From NCBI GenBank assembly GCA_020343675.1, contig CP070806.1, positions 86,474 to 124,909 on the forward strand: DNA of 38,436 nucleotides, written 5' to 3'. Under the pieces are notes generated by a model that ran no database searches, was not told the origin of the DNA, and saw only the letters and a list, made by a program, of their open reading frames with translations. The DNA is from Phycisphaerales bacterium (GTDB lineage: Bacteria > Planctomycetota > Phycisphaerae > Sedimentisphaerales > Anaerobacaceae). Every line of letters starts with the position of its first letter. Within the stretch, counting starts at the first letter, position 1. Shown in pieces: positions 15,168-24,684 of this stretch. The translations under genes and the position numbers were made by a program.

Positions 15168-16640
15168 TCAGCCCTCCAGGGGCAGCGTCCCCGAGTAGTT
15201 CGGCGCCTCTTTGGTAATCTGTATGTCGTGCGGATGGGACTCGCTGGCCGAAGCGGCGCTGATGCGAACGAAGCGGCTCTTTCTTCTGAGTTCCTCGATA
15301 TCCCGGGCGCCACAATAGCCCATGCCGGCCCGCAGTCCGCCGACCAGTTGATAGACAAAATCGCCCAGCGTGCCTCGGTATGGTACCCGGCCTTCTACCC
15401 CTTCGGGCACGAGCTTGCTTGCCTCGGTCGTGCTGCTTTGGCCGTACCGGTCCGCGGAGCCTTTGACCATCGCTCCCAGAGAACCCATGCCCCTGTATTC
15501 CTTGAATTGCCGGCCCTTGTAGATGACCAGTTGGCCCGGGCTTTCTTTAAGGCCGGCAAACAGCGACCCGATCATTACGCTCGAGGCCCCGGCGGCGATA
15601 GCCTTGGTAATATCGCCCGACTGGCGGATTCCGCCGTCGGCGATCACGGGAATGCCGTGCTTTTCCCCGACCGCGGCACAGCCCATGATGGCCGAGACCT
15701 GCGGGACGCCGACGCCGGAGATGACTCGGGTGGTGCAGATAGCTCCGGGCCCAATCCCAACCTTCACGGCGTTTGCCCCTGCGGCAATCAAATCCGCCGC
15801 GGCCTGCGAGGTGGCAATATTGCCTGCGATAACATCGATATCATACTCGGCCTTAATCTTCTTGACGGTTTCAATGACATTTTGCGAATGACCGTGGGCG
15901 GTATCGACCACGATAATATCGACATCCGCTGCGATCAGGGCCTCGATGCGCTGGTAATCGTGCACGCCCACGGCTGCCCCGACGCGGAGCCGGCCCCGTG
16001 CGTCCCGGGCTGCGATCGGGTATTGTTGCACCCGGTCGATATCCCTCATTGTAATCAAGCCGGCCAATTCCCCCTTACCGTTGACCAGCAGAAGCTTCTC
16101 GACCTTGTGCTTCTGAAGGATTTCCTTTGCCTGTTCCAGGGTCGTCCCGGCAGGCCCGGTAACGAGGTTGTTCTTGACCATGACCGTGCGGATCTGAACG
16201 TCATAATCTTTGAGGAACTTCAGGTCGCGACGCGTGAGAATGCCCACGAGCTTTTTGCCCTCGATAATGGGAATGCCGGAGACGTTCTGCTCGGCCATCA
16301 ACTCCTGAGCTCTTCTGACGGGCTCATTGGGCGACAAGGTCACCGGATCGAGAATCACGCCGTGCTCGGAACGTTTGACCTTGGCCACCTCGCGCTTTTG
16401 CGCCTCGACCGGGAGGTTCTTGTGAATAATGCCGATCCCGCCCTCCTGGGCCAGCGCGATGGCCAGCGCGGCCTCGGTTACAGTATCCATGGCCGCCGAG
16501 ACGATGGGGATATTGATGGTAATATTGTTGGTCAATTGCGTTGCGGTGCTCGCCTGGCTCGGCACAAAATCACTTTGCGCCGGGACCAGTAGCACATCAT
16601 CGAAAGTTATGCCTTCGGCAATAATTTTTCCCGTATCCAT
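15168..16640 (-). CDS. guaB: inosine-5'-monophosphate dehydrogenase
   Basis: Oxidises IMP to XMP with NAD+, the committed step of guanine nucleotide synthesis; 490 aa, cytoplasmic, normally a tetramer. The catalytic barrel is interrupted by two CBS domains (about residues 95-205; [19 protein letters not shown] and [18 protein letters not shown]). The catalytic loop [17 protein letters not shown] carries the nucleophile Cys302; the flap and C-terminus ([25 protein letters not shown]) are typical. The start ATG at 16640 has GGAG seven bases upstream. It is divergent from rdgB, a functionally fitting neighbour because RdgB destroys ITP/XTP, by-products related to the IMP/XMP pool. Confidence 0.97.
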   Translation of the reverse strand: MDTGKIIAEGITFDDVLLVPAQSDFVPSQASTATQLTNNITINIPIVSAAMDTVTEAALAIALAQEGGIGIIHKNLPVEAQKREVAKVKRSEHGVILDPVTLSPNEPVRRAQELMAEQNVSGIPIIEGKKLVGILTRRDLKFLKDYDVQIRTVMVKNNLVTGPAGTTLEQAKEILQKHKVEKLLLVNGKGELAGLITMRDIDRVQQYPIAARDARGRLRVGAAVGVHDYQRIEALIAADVDIIVVDTAHGHSQNVIETVKKIKAEYDIDVIAGNIATSQAAADLIAAGANAVKVGIGPGAICTTRVISGVGVPQVSAIMGCAAVGEKHGIPVIADGGIRQSGDITKAIAAGASSVMIGSLFAGLKESPGQLVIYKGRQFKEYRGMGSLGAMVKGSADRYGQSSTTEASKLVPEGVEGRVPYRGTLGDFVYQLVGGLRAGMGYCGARDIEELRRKSRFVRISAASASESHPHDIQITKEAPNYSGTLPLEG

Positions 16641-16689
16641 TTTTCGCTCCAGATAACAACCGCCATCTTGGCCTGGTATAAAGTGCTTG

Positions 16690-16718
16690 ATTATAGTGGA
16701 AGGAACTGCAAAAATCAA
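16690..16718 (-). promoter_or_regulatory. candidate guaB promoter
   Basis: Minus strand: TTGATT (16718-16713), 17 bp spacer, perfect -10 TATAAT (16695-16690), 49 bp before the guaB ATG. The -35 lies inside an AT-rich segment similar to the repeat at 25950-26060. Confidence 0.55.
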
Positions 16719-16766
16719 AATGCAAAAATAATCCGTCGCTGTGTTTTCGCTGGATATTCAGAATCT

Positions 16767-17399
16767 ATGCCTCAAGAGAATCGACGCATCCTTGTTGCCA
16801 CGACCAACCCGGGCAAGATCGCCGAGATAAGAGCGATGCTCGGCGCCGAGACGAGGTGGCTGAGTCTTGGCGAGGTTGGCGCCGCTGACGAAATCGCCGA
16901 AGACGGTGCTACGTTTGCCGAGAACGCCCGGAAGAAAGCTCTGGGCTACGCAAGAGCAGCCGGACTCTGGACGATAGCCGACGATTCGGGCCTGATTGTC
17001 GATGCGCTCGATGGGGCGCCCGGCGTGAAATCCGCCCGATTCTCCGGCGCAAGGCCGGACGACCACGACAGGAGGCTCATAGACCGCCGAAACATGGCCA
17101 AAGTCCTATGCCTTCTCAACGGCGTCCCCAAAGAAAGAAGGACTGCGCGGTTCGTCTGCTGCCTGTGTTTAGCCGATCCCGAGAAGGTCCTGCTCGAAAC
17201 CGAGGGGACACTCGAAGGCCTGATAAGCGACACCGAAATCGGCGAGAACGGCTTCGGTTACGATCCGATCTTCTTCGTGCCGCACCTCAAGAAAACGGTA
17301 GCCCAGTTGACCTGCGAGGAGAAGAACGCAATTTCACACCGGGGCAACGCCATTCGCAAGCTCAAAGGCCTTCTCGATGAGCTTCTGAGAGCCAGTTAG
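16767..17399 (+). CDS. rdgB: XTP/dITP diphosphatase (HAM1/RdgB family)
   Basis: House-cleaning pyrophosphatase that hydrolyses non-canonical purine nucleotides (dITP, XTP, ITP) to monophosphates, keeping them out of DNA and RNA; 210 aa. Motifs: RRILVATTNPGKIAEI at the N-terminus (nucleotide-binding SxNxxK-like block), GATFAENARKKA, the catalytic WTIADDSGLIVDAL, PGVKSARFSG, NGFGYDPIF and ISHRGNAI at the C-terminus. The start ATG at 16767 has a weak ribosome site; upstream in-frame codons only translate the intergenic repeat. It faces guaB head to head and converges with the CPBP-like gene (53 bp apart). A broken second copy of this family lies at 10847. Confidence 0.94.
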   Translation: MPQENRRILVATTNPGKIAEIRAMLGAETRWLSLGEVGAADEIAEDGATFAENARKKALGYARAAGLWTIADDSGLIVDALDGAPGVKSARFSGARPDDHDRRLIDRRNMAKVLCLLNGVPKERRTARFVCCLCLADPEKVLLETEGTLEGLISDTEIGENGFGYDPIFFVPHLKKTVAQLTCEEKNAISHRGNAIRKLKGLLDELLRAS

Positions 17400-17452
17400 G
17401 GAGAATCCGTTGTGCGGCCGTAGGAACTCGGTCTTCGAGGGGTTTGGGCCGT

Positions 17453-18040
17453 TTACTGGTTCGCAATGGCTGCCATAGCGGGCACGACATTCTGAAACGC
17501 GTGTACGCAAGAGGTCACCCATATCGCCCGCCACCATGCCCGCTCGCGCCAGACCAGATACGAGCACGAGAAAACGAAGAAAGGCCAGATCACCCCCAAC
17601 CCCCAGGCCGGAGCGGCTATCGAATGCAAGCACGCCCAGATACACGCCGACATCGCGGCCAGCGCGATCCTGCGCTTTGTGATGAAGGACAGGATGCGAA
17701 GCACCAGGCCCATGAGCACTGTCTCGACGGGAGGTCCCACGATGACGATCATGACGAAAAGGCCAACAGCCGACCCCTCGAAGCTCGGAGTGGTCTCTTC
17801 GGTTATGATCCCGGAGGTCGCCAGGATAAAGACAAGCGCCAGGGAAGGCAGAAGGCTGATAAGTCCCGTGCGCAGTACATACAGGCGCATCGAAATGCGG
17901 TTGTCAAAAAGCCAGCGAAGCAGCCGTGGCTGGGGTTTGGCCTCTCTTGTTGTCTCTTGTGTTTCTTGCTCTGGCTCCAACGCTCGACTCCGTACATGCT
18001 CGGTACAATAAATACCCCATCCACAGGACACATGCAACAT
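17453..18040 (-). CDS. CPBP-like intramembrane protein, atypical active site
   Basis: 195 aa with about four hydrophobic helices. The order of landmarks follows the CPBP protease family: a Glu in VGPPVETVLMGLVLRIL where EExxxR is expected, a His in WACLHSIAAPAWG, and CVHAFQN (HxxxN). However, only one Glu of the pair is present and the Arg position is Met, so it may be inactive or belong to a divergent subgroup. ATG at 18040 with AAAGGA nine bases upstream; the first 40 residues are polar. It converges with rdgB and diverges from topA. Function unknown. Confidence 0.65.
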   Translation of the reverse strand: MLHVSCGWGIYCTEHVRSRALEPEQETQETTREAKPQPRLLRWLFDNRISMRLYVLRTGLISLLPSLALVFILATSGIITEETTPSFEGSAVGLFVMIVIVGPPVETVLMGLVLRILSFITKRRIALAAMSACIWACLHSIAAPAWGLGVIWPFFVFSCSYLVWRERAWWRAIWVTSCVHAFQNVVPAMAAIANQ

Positions 18041-18173
18041 TCAAAACCATCCTTTCCCACCGAATCATCCACTCCACTGCAATCCTAAGTCCGTTGCTTG
18101 CGGTCCCTCACACCTTGAGCCCACCGGCCCGCGGCCTACTGCGGCCGCCCTGGAACCCGATAATTGTTTTCTC

Positions 18174-18202
18174 TTGACATTTCCACAGCCGGTCTGTATT
18201 TG
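18174..18202 (+). promoter_or_regulatory. candidate topA promoter
   Basis: A perfect -35 TTGACA (18174-18179), 17 bp spacer and a weak -10 TATTTG (18197-18202), in the divergent gap 18041-18338. It would leave a leader of about 130 bases before the topA ATG. No other feature was recognised in this gap. Confidence 0.35.
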
Positions 18203-18338
18203 TCCGATTCTAAATTTTGTGGTCAATATTGCCGATGAGTAGTCGTGAAGCTGGCTCCTGATTGATGTGAGTGGGTCGGTCCTCGTCCGGAATCGAGCGA
18301 CGGGAATCGAAGAATATCAACCATTGGATCGTATATCT

Positions 18339-20711
18339 ATGGCTAAATCGAGCGCATCCAAGAAATCTCTGGTGATCGTCGAATCGCCCGCGAAGGCGAA
18401 GACGATCAATAAGTATCTGGGCCCGGATTATGAGGTCAAGGCCTCGATGGGCCACGTTCGGGACCTGCCTTCAAAAGGACTTAACGTCGATATCGAACAT
18501 GATTTTGAGCCGACCTACGACGTCATGCCGGGCAAGAAACGCACGGTCACGTCATTGAAAGCCGCGGCCAAGAAATGCGACAAGCTGTTTCTGGCCACCG
18601 ACCTTGACCGCGAAGGTGAAGCCATTGCCTGGCATCTGGCCGAGCTGCTCGGCGTCCCGGAGAGAAAAACATACCGCGTCATCTTCAATGCGATCACTCA
18701 TTCGGCGATAAAGCGTGCCTTTGCCGAGCCGGGCAAGCTCGATATGGACAAGGTGATGGCCCAGCAGGCCCGGCGCATCCTCGACAGGATCGTCGGGTAT
18801 CAGATCAGCCCGCTGCTGTGGAAAAAGGTTACCCGCGGCCTGTCCGCCGGTCGCGTGCAATCCATCGCCGTCAAGATCATCGTCGAGAAGGAAAAGGAAA
18901 TTCGACGGTTCGAGCCTAAGGAGTACTGGCTGATTCCCGCCGTCTTCACAACGGATATACAGAATGACTATAGCAGGCAGTGGCTCGATTTCATCCGGAC
19001 CGAAACAGAGGGCGACAAACCTCCGACTCTTGCAGAACAGAGCAAGTGGCTTACAGAACACCATGCGTTCAAGGCCGAGCTGTGTAAGATAGGCGACGAG
19101 GAATTCAAAGCGTCCGACAAGGAGTCCGCCGAGCGCGTTTTCAATGCGCTCAGGGACGCCGAGTTCAAGCTTGCCGACGTCGAGACCAAGCAGTCCGTCT
19201 CTCGGCCTTCGGCGCCTTTCATCACATCCACGCTGCAACAAGCGGCCGCAAACCGGCTGGGCTTTGCGACCAAGAGAACCATGCGTGTGGCCCAGCAATT
19301 GTACGAAGGCATTGATTTGGGCTCGATGGGTTCTCTGGGTTTGATCACCTACATGAGAACGGACAGCACGCACCTGTCAAGTGAAGCCGTCGCCGAGGTT
19401 CGCAGGTACATCAGCACACACCTCGGTCCCGACTATCTGCCCAAAGAAGCCAAGATCTACTCGGCCAAAAAGACGGCCCAGCAGGCCCACGAGGCGATCC
19501 GCCCGACGGACGTTGATCTGCCCCCGTCCGAGATCAAGCCGTTCCTGACCGACGAGCAATATAGACTCTATGATTTGATTTGGCGCCGGTTTGTTGCATG
19601 CCAGATGGAATCGGCCAGATGGGACGTGACGAACCTGGGCATTGAAGCCGAGACATCGTTGGGTCGTTGCAGGTACAGAACGAGCGGCCGGGTCATGGTG
19701 TTCGACGGTTTCACAAAAATCTGGCCTGTTGCATCAGCCGAGCAGGAGCTTCCCCCGATGAATGCGGGCCAGACCCTGGCGGCGGTGGACATCAGGGCCG
19801 ACCAGCATTTCACCAAGCCGCCGGCCCGGTTCACCGAAGCCGGCCTGGTCAAAGCCCTCGAAAAAGAGGGAATCGGCAGGCCAAGCACGTACGCTGCGAT
19901 TATCAGCACGATCCAGGACCGAGGGTACGTCGAGCAGCGGGAGAAGAAATTCTTCGCGAGCGACCTCGGTGAGGTCGTCACGGAGAAGCTGAGCGAGTAT
20001 TTCCCCAAAATAATGGACATCGCCTTTACCCGCTACATGGAGGAGCAGCTTGACAAAATCGAAGAACAACACCTCGACTGGCTGGGTGTCCTGAAGGATT
20101 TCTATGGACCCTTCAGGGAAAATCTCGAAACGGCCCAAGCCGAGATGAAACACGCCAAGGCGGAAGTGACCCCCAGCGAGTACGAATGTCCCCAGTGCGG
20201 CCAACAGCTCGTTTACCGGTTTGGAAAGAACGGAAGGTTCCTGAGCTGCTCGACATATCCGGCGTGCACGTTCGCCTGTCCCTGCGACCAGGACGGCAAA
20301 ATGATGGAGCAGAAGGTCAGCGAACACGAGTGTCCCCAGTGCGGCAAACCGATGGTGCACAAGAACGGCCGCTTCGGCCCGTTCCTCGGGTGCAGTGACT
20401 ATCCGGAGTGCAAGACGACGCTTAAATTAGACAAGCAGGGCAACGTCCTGCCGCCGAAACCACCTCCTGAACCGACCGGCGTCAAGTGCCACAAGTGCAA
20501 ACAAGGCGAACTGGTCATAAGACAGGGCAAAAAAGGCCCGTTCATGGGCTGCAACAGGTTCCCGAGGTGCAGGACGATTGTCAACATCAAGAAACTCGAC
20601 CAACTCAAGCAACTGCAATCCGAGGGACAGTGGCCGCCACAAACGCCCGAGCAGGCTGATGAACTGCTCGGACTCAAAAAGGCCAAAGAGACAGTCAAGG
20701 CCAGAAAGTAA
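18339..20711 (+). CDS. topA: DNA topoisomerase I (type IA)
   Basis: Relaxes negative supercoils by transient single-strand cleavage; 790 aa. The N-terminal TOPRIM domain has KSLVIVESPAKAKTINKYLG and FLATDLDREGEAIAWHL (Glu and DxD metal site). The catalytic region has LSAGRVQSIAVKIIV and LGLITYMRTDSTHLS with the active Tyr. The C-terminus, from about residue 615, carries three topoisomerase zinc ribbons (ECPQCG...CSTYPAC, ECPQCG...CSDYPEC, KCHKC...CNRFPRC). The start at ATG 18339 is chosen because MAKSSASKKSLVIVESPAKA is the usual N-terminus; its ribosome site is weak. All three zinc ribbons keep four cysteines. Confidence 0.97.
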   Translation: MAKSSASKKSLVIVESPAKAKTINKYLGPDYEVKASMGHVRDLPSKGLNVDIEHDFEPTYDVMPGKKRTVTSLKAAAKKCDKLFLATDLDREGEAIAWHLAELLGVPERKTYRVIFNAITHSAIKRAFAEPGKLDMDKVMAQQARRILDRIVGYQISPLLWKKVTRGLSAGRVQSIAVKIIVEKEKEIRRFEPKEYWLIPAVFTTDIQNDYSRQWLDFIRTETEGDKPPTLAEQSKWLTEHHAFKAELCKIGDEEFKASDKESAERVFNALRDAEFKLADVETKQSVSRPSAPFITSTLQQAAANRLGFATKRTMRVAQQLYEGIDLGSMGSLGLITYMRTDSTHLSSEAVAEVRRYISTHLGPDYLPKEAKIYSAKKTAQQAHEAIRPTDVDLPPSEIKPFLTDEQYRLYDLIWRRFVACQMESARWDVTNLGIEAETSLGRCRYRTSGRVMVFDGFTKIWPVASAEQELPPMNAGQTLAAVDIRADQHFTKPPARFTEAGLVKALEKEGIGRPSTYAAIISTIQDRGYVEQREKKFFASDLGEVVTEKLSEYFPKIMDIAFTRYMEEQLDKIEEQHLDWLGVLKDFYGPFRENLETAQAEMKHAKAEVTPSEYECPQCGQQLVYRFGKNGRFLSCSTYPACTFACPCDQDGKMMEQKVSEHECPQCGKPMVHKNGRFGPFLGCSDYPECKTTLKLDKQGNVLPPKPPPEPTGVKCHKCKQGELVIRQGKKGPFMGCNRFPRCRTIVNIKKLDQLKQLQSEGQWPPQTPEQADELLGLKKAKETVKARK

Positions 20712-21121
20712 TACTGCGCCATCACTCGATTCAGCATGGCCGGCCCTGACGCAAATGTCAAACCGCACGACATGAGCACCTCTCACGCCGGAGCGAGGGC
20801 TGTAGCTGAGCGGAGACTTGTGGCAGCTAATCTCGTTCACAGTTGACAAGCCCATCGTTCGTCACATTCTCGGACTCTCACCAATTCTGAAGAAAACCTC
20901 GAAAACCTGCCGATATACATTAGTTGCAGGTGTTTGACTCCGCGCGCCGCCGGTGACCTGCGATGAGCCCGGCGTGCGGGGATAGGAATGTAGTTACTCT
21001 GAAAATGGGCCTCTTATGGGACGTGAGAAGGTCACTGGAGGTGTGAACCCAGCTTGGGATTCCATGACGGCAGAGAAAATGTGATACAGAGAGGGAGCCC
21101 GGCACGCCGGGGACCAACAGG
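20712..21121. other. topA-ftsK intergenic region
   Basis: 410 bp with no convincing gene or known RNA. A GC-rich hairpin-forming motif occurs twice, at 20965-20982 and 21095-21113 (both GAGCCCGGC, then a short loop, then CGGGGA). The second forms CCCGG-CACG-CCGGG nine bases before the ftsK start, close enough to affect translation initiation. Confidence 0.45.
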
Positions 21122-23557
21122 GTGAAAAAAAAGAAGAAATCACGTAGCAGAGCTTCGAGACATCAGACAACAGGTACCATCTCTCGGACGGCGATGCGGT
21201 GCTTTGGGATCGGTGTGTGCCTGGTTCTTTTATGTAGCTGCCTCAGTTTCGATATCGGAGACTGGCCCAGCGGTTTTGCGTACCCTCACAACAGCCCGAC
21301 GACCAACTGGTGTGGGTCCATTGGGGCCTTCTGCGCGTATTACCTGCTCTATTATATTGGTCCCGGTGTGTTTGTCATTTTGGCCTCGGCGATCTGCTAT
21401 CTGGGCGCCCAGCTTGCACAGCGGCCCACCAATCAGCCGGTGCTGCGGGTCACCGGGCTGGCCCTGGTCACGGTGGCGGCGTCGATGACTTTCCAGTACT
21501 TCTGGCCTCATCGAATCTTTACCTTTCCATCCGGTTCGGGCGGCGTGCTCGGCGTTGGAGCGGCACAGCTTTTGCGAAGCCATTTTGCCGTATTGGGCAC
21601 GTTCATATTGGTCGCAGCGCTCTGGACGGTCGGCGCCATTCTGCTCGCGGACGGCCTTATCCTGCTGATACTACGCGTTTTTGCTTTCGTGGCTTGCAAG
21701 TTCGTCGGCGTTGCAATCCCGGCCTGGGCCGCGGCAAAGCAACATTCACAGGTTCTCAACGAAATATGGCGGGAATTGAGCGCCAGACAAAAACCGCCAG
21801 CACCCGCCACTGAGTCCCCGAAGCCGCTGGTAAGAAGCGAGCCTGCGGCAGTGCGGCCGGGCAGCGACGTCCCCAGGCCCGTGGACGGCATTCCGATAAG
21901 AACACAGAGTGCCGTCGTACCTGAGAAACCGGATCGCCCGCAGAGCAGCCCGCCAAAGCCGGCGGTTCAACCCTGCTCTCAAGAGTACCAGCTTCCGCCG
22001 CTGGATTTGCTGGCTGAGCCGGAGTACAGCTTTGCCTCCATGCAGGAGAAGGTCGTCAAGGCAAAAGCGTCCGCTCTGGAAAAACTGCTTTCAGAGTTCA
22101 ATGTCAATGCACGCGTGGTCGCCGCCGACAGCGGACCGGTTGTGACCATGTTTGAGCTGGAGCTGGCCGCCGGCGTAAAGGTCAGCCAGATCGCCTCCCT
22201 TGCCAATGACATGGCTCGCGCGCTGGGCGTCGGTGCGGTCCGCGTCGTGGCGCCGCTGCCGGGCAAGCACACAATCGGCATTGAAGTGCCGAACAGCGAG
22301 AAAGAAAGAGTCCGCATCAAGAATCTGATGCAACTGGCGGGTGCCAAGCCGCAAAAGATGCAGATCCCGCTGTACTTAGGCAAAGACTCCTCGGGCGAGG
22401 CGCTCGTTTCGGATCTGACCAGGATGCCGCACTTGCTCATTGCCGGCACCACCGGCTCGGGCAAGAGCGTGTGCATCAACAGCATCATCACGGGCGTGCT
22501 GCTCACCAAACGCCCCGATGAGGTCAAGATGATCCTGATCGACCCCAAGATGGTCGAGATGACGGCCTTCAACACGATTCCGCACCTGATGTGCCCGATC
22601 GTCACCGAGACGCAGATGGCCGTTCAGATCCTCGAATGGGCCACGGTCAAAATGGACGAGCGGTACGCCCTGCTGGCCGAGGCTCGGGTCAAGAACATCG
22701 CGGAGTTCAACGCGCTGGACGCCGAGGAGATTATCAGACGGTTCGACCCGAGCAGCGCCGATGAAGAAGAGAAGATTCCGAAGAAGCTGCCCTACATCGT
22801 GATCGTCATCGACGAGCTTGCCGACTTGATGATGACCGCCGCCAAGGAAATAGAAGCGTACATCGTTCGCCTGGCGCAGAAGAGCCGGGCGGTCGGCATT
22901 CATATCGTCCTGGCCACACAGCGGCCCCAAGCGACGGTTGTCACGGGGCTGATCAAATCAAACATGCCGACGCGGATCGGCTTTCGGGTCGCCGCAAGGA
23001 TGGACAGCCGCATCATTCTCGATCAGAACGGCGCCGAGACGCTCCTCGGCGAGGGTGACATGCTGTTCCTCAAACCGGGTACGAGCGAGCTGGTCCGTGC
23101 TCAGGGCACGTTCATGGATGAGGCCGAGATCAAACGGATCGTCAAACATCTCAAGGAGATCGCCGAGCCGCAATTCCATCCCGAGCTGACCCAGCTCAAG
23201 AAGCTGGATACCTCTGAGATGGCCAGGGACGAGCTGTTCGACGACGCGGTTCGCATTGTCCTGGAAACCAAGCGAGGCAGTGTGTCGCTGCTTCAGCGGA
23301 GATTGAACGTCGGCTACGCCAGGGCTTCGAGGATCATCGAGATGATGGCCGCGGCGGGAATCCTGGGCGAGTACAAAGGCAGCCAGGCGCGGGAGGTCAT
23401 GATGACCTTGGAGGAGTACGAGCGGATCCGCGAGCAGATGGAAGCGGACACCGAAGCGGGGTATCAGGACCTCGCCGAAACTGCGGATTCATCCGAGCCG
23501 GCCTATGTCAGCGAGGGCCAGCAGGGCTACATGTCCACGGACAGCGACGATGATTGA
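21122..23557 (+). CDS. ftsK: DNA translocase FtsK/SpoIIIE
   Basis: Septal ATP-driven DNA pump that clears chromosomes and activates XerCD/dif recombination; 811 aa. The N-terminus is very basic (MKKKKKSRSRASRH), then about four transmembrane helices to roughly residue 200, then a short Pro-rich linker. The motor follows: LLIAGTTGSGKSVCINSII (Walker A, about 442), YIVIVIDELADLMMTAAKE (Walker B, about 560) and HIVLATQRPQATVVTGLIKSN. The C-terminal winged-helix gamma domain (KRGSVSLLQRRLNVGYARASRII) recognises KOPS sites in the family. The GTG start has no strong ribosome site and is followed by eight A's; an ATG at 21185 is an alternative. The linker is short compared with E. coli. Confidence 0.95.
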   Translation: MKKKKKSRSRASRHQTTGTISRTAMRCFGIGVCLVLLCSCLSFDIGDWPSGFAYPHNSPTTNWCGSIGAFCAYYLLYYIGPGVFVILASAICYLGAQLAQRPTNQPVLRVTGLALVTVAASMTFQYFWPHRIFTFPSGSGGVLGVGAAQLLRSHFAVLGTFILVAALWTVGAILLADGLILLILRVFAFVACKFVGVAIPAWAAAKQHSQVLNEIWRELSARQKPPAPATESPKPLVRSEPAAVRPGSDVPRPVDGIPIRTQSAVVPEKPDRPQSSPPKPAVQPCSQEYQLPPLDLLAEPEYSFASMQEKVVKAKASALEKLLSEFNVNARVVAADSGPVVTMFELELAAGVKVSQIASLANDMARALGVGAVRVVAPLPGKHTIGIEVPNSEKERVRIKNLMQLAGAKPQKMQIPLYLGKDSSGEALVSDLTRMPHLLIAGTTGSGKSVCINSIITGVLLTKRPDEVKMILIDPKMVEMTAFNTIPHLMCPIVTETQMAVQILEWATVKMDERYALLAEARVKNIAEFNALDAEEIIRRFDPSSADEEEKIPKKLPYIVIVIDELADLMMTAAKEIEAYIVRLAQKSRAVGIHIVLATQRPQATVVTGLIKSNMPTRIGFRVAARMDSRIILDQNGAETLLGEGDMLFLKPGTSELVRAQGTFMDEAEIKRIVKHLKEIAEPQFHPELTQLKKLDTSEMARDELFDDAVRIVLETKRGSVSLLQRRLNVGYARASRIIEMMAAAGILGEYKGSQAREVMMTLEEYERIREQMEADTEAGYQDLAETADSSEPAYVSEGQQGYMSTDSDDD

Positions 23558-23588
23558 AAGGTGCGCCCTGCAAGCGCATGCACCTTTT
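23557..23588 (+). terminator. possible rho-independent terminator after ftsK
   Basis: AAAGGTGC (23557-23564) pairs with GCACCTTT (23580-23587) around a 15-base partly paired loop; the T-run is four bases. It begins at the last base of the ftsK stop codon and precedes rlmN by 60 bp. Confidence 0.5.
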
Positions 23589-23648
23589 CTGTCGCCGGAG
23601 CCGTCCAGGTTCGACAGTCCGTCAGGCATCTGGTAAACTCTCCCTCGT

Positions 23649-24674
23649 ATGAACCAGGACCTCAAAGACAAAACACTCGACGAACTCGAGCAGATTGTGG
23701 CAGATCTGGGTCGCAAAAAGTACCTCGCACAGTACATCTTTCATTTCATTCACGTCGAGGGTGCCACCGAGGTTAGCCAAATCACGCCGTTAAGCAAGGC
23801 CTTTCGCGCGCAGCTTCTCGCGCAGGGGTACCGTATCTCCAACCTCGATATTCTGGACAAGCTGACCGACAAAGATGGAACGATCAAATACGTCTTTGCA
23901 TTGGATGCAGGCCGGATCGAGACGGTGCTGCTCCACGACGGGCAGCGCCGGACGCTCTGCGTTTCCACTCAGGTCGGCTGTACGATGGACTGCCGATTTT
24001 GCGCCACGGCGCAGATTCCCTTTCAGCGGAACCTCACCGCGGCGGAAATCGTCGATCAGGTCAACATCGCCCAGAGTGACGGCGGCAGAATCAGCAACAT
24101 TGTCTATATGGGCATGGGCGAGCCGCTGGCGAATTACGCGGCGGTCGTCAAGTCGCTGCGCATGCTGAACCATCCGAAGGGCAAGAACATCGGCATCCGT
24201 CACATTACCATCAGCACGTGCGGCCTGGCACCGGCAATCAGAAAGCTGGCCGGCGAAGCCGTGTGTCCCCGGCTGGCGGTCTCGCTCAACGCCCCGACCG
24301 ACACGCTGCGCACGAGGCTGATGCCGATCAATGCCAAATACCCGATAGCGGGCCTGCTGGCTGCCGTGCGTTTTTACCAGAGCAGGACCCGCCAGCGAAT
24401 CACCTTCGAGTATGTTATGATAAAAGACATGAACGATTTGGCCGAGCATGCGAAAACGTTGCCAAAGCTGCTGGAAGGGGTCTTATGTAATGTGAATCTC
24501 ATCGAGCACAACCCGTATCTGGGGTGTGAGTTCGCAGCTACGAGCAGCACACGCATCAGGCAGTTCGCGTCGATCCTAGACCGTGCGGGCATCGAGACGA
24601 CCGTGCGTTTCAGGATGGGCCGGGGTATCAAGGCGGCCTGTGGCCAGCTCGGAGCTGGCTGGCTGAACGAGTAG
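23649..24674 (+). CDS. rlmN: dual-specificity RNA methyltransferase RlmN (radical SAM)
   Basis: Methylates C2 of adenine 2503 in 23S rRNA and A37 of some tRNAs; 341 aa. The radical-SAM cluster motif CTMDCRFC gives Cys111, Cys115 and Cys118 for the 4Fe-4S cluster. LCVSTQVGC and MGMGEPLANY are typical, and the methyl-carrying Cys331 lies in the C-terminal AACGQLG. The catalytic Cys331 marks it as RlmN/Cfr superfamily; the chromosomal context and N-terminal KPFRxxQIxxWI-like region (KKYLAQYIFHFIH) favour RlmN over Cfr. The ATG at 23649 has a weak ribosome site. The next gene starts 10 bp after its stop. Confidence 0.95.
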   Translation: MNQDLKDKTLDELEQIVADLGRKKYLAQYIFHFIHVEGATEVSQITPLSKAFRAQLLAQGYRISNLDILDKLTDKDGTIKYVFALDAGRIETVLLHDGQRRTLCVSTQVGCTMDCRFCATAQIPFQRNLTAAEIVDQVNIAQSDGGRISNIVYMGMGEPLANYAAVVKSLRMLNHPKGKNIGIRHITISTCGLAPAIRKLAGEAVCPRLAVSLNAPTDTLRTRLMPINAKYPIAGLLAAVRFYQSRTRQRITFEYVMIKDMNDLAEHAKTLPKLLEGVLCNVNLIEHNPYLGCEFAATSSTRIRQFASILDRAGIETTVRFRMGRGIKAACGQLGAGWLNE

Positions 24675-24684
24675 GGCAAACGGG

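Noticed and set aside
15141..16592. Rightward open frame of 483 codons
   Set aside because: Antisense to guaB over its whole length, rich in His/Asp/Arg with no family motif.
20712..21121. Possible structured RNA (6S, SRP, RNase P or tmRNA) in the topA-ftsK gap
   Set aside because: None of the conserved core sequences of these RNAs could be found on either strand.
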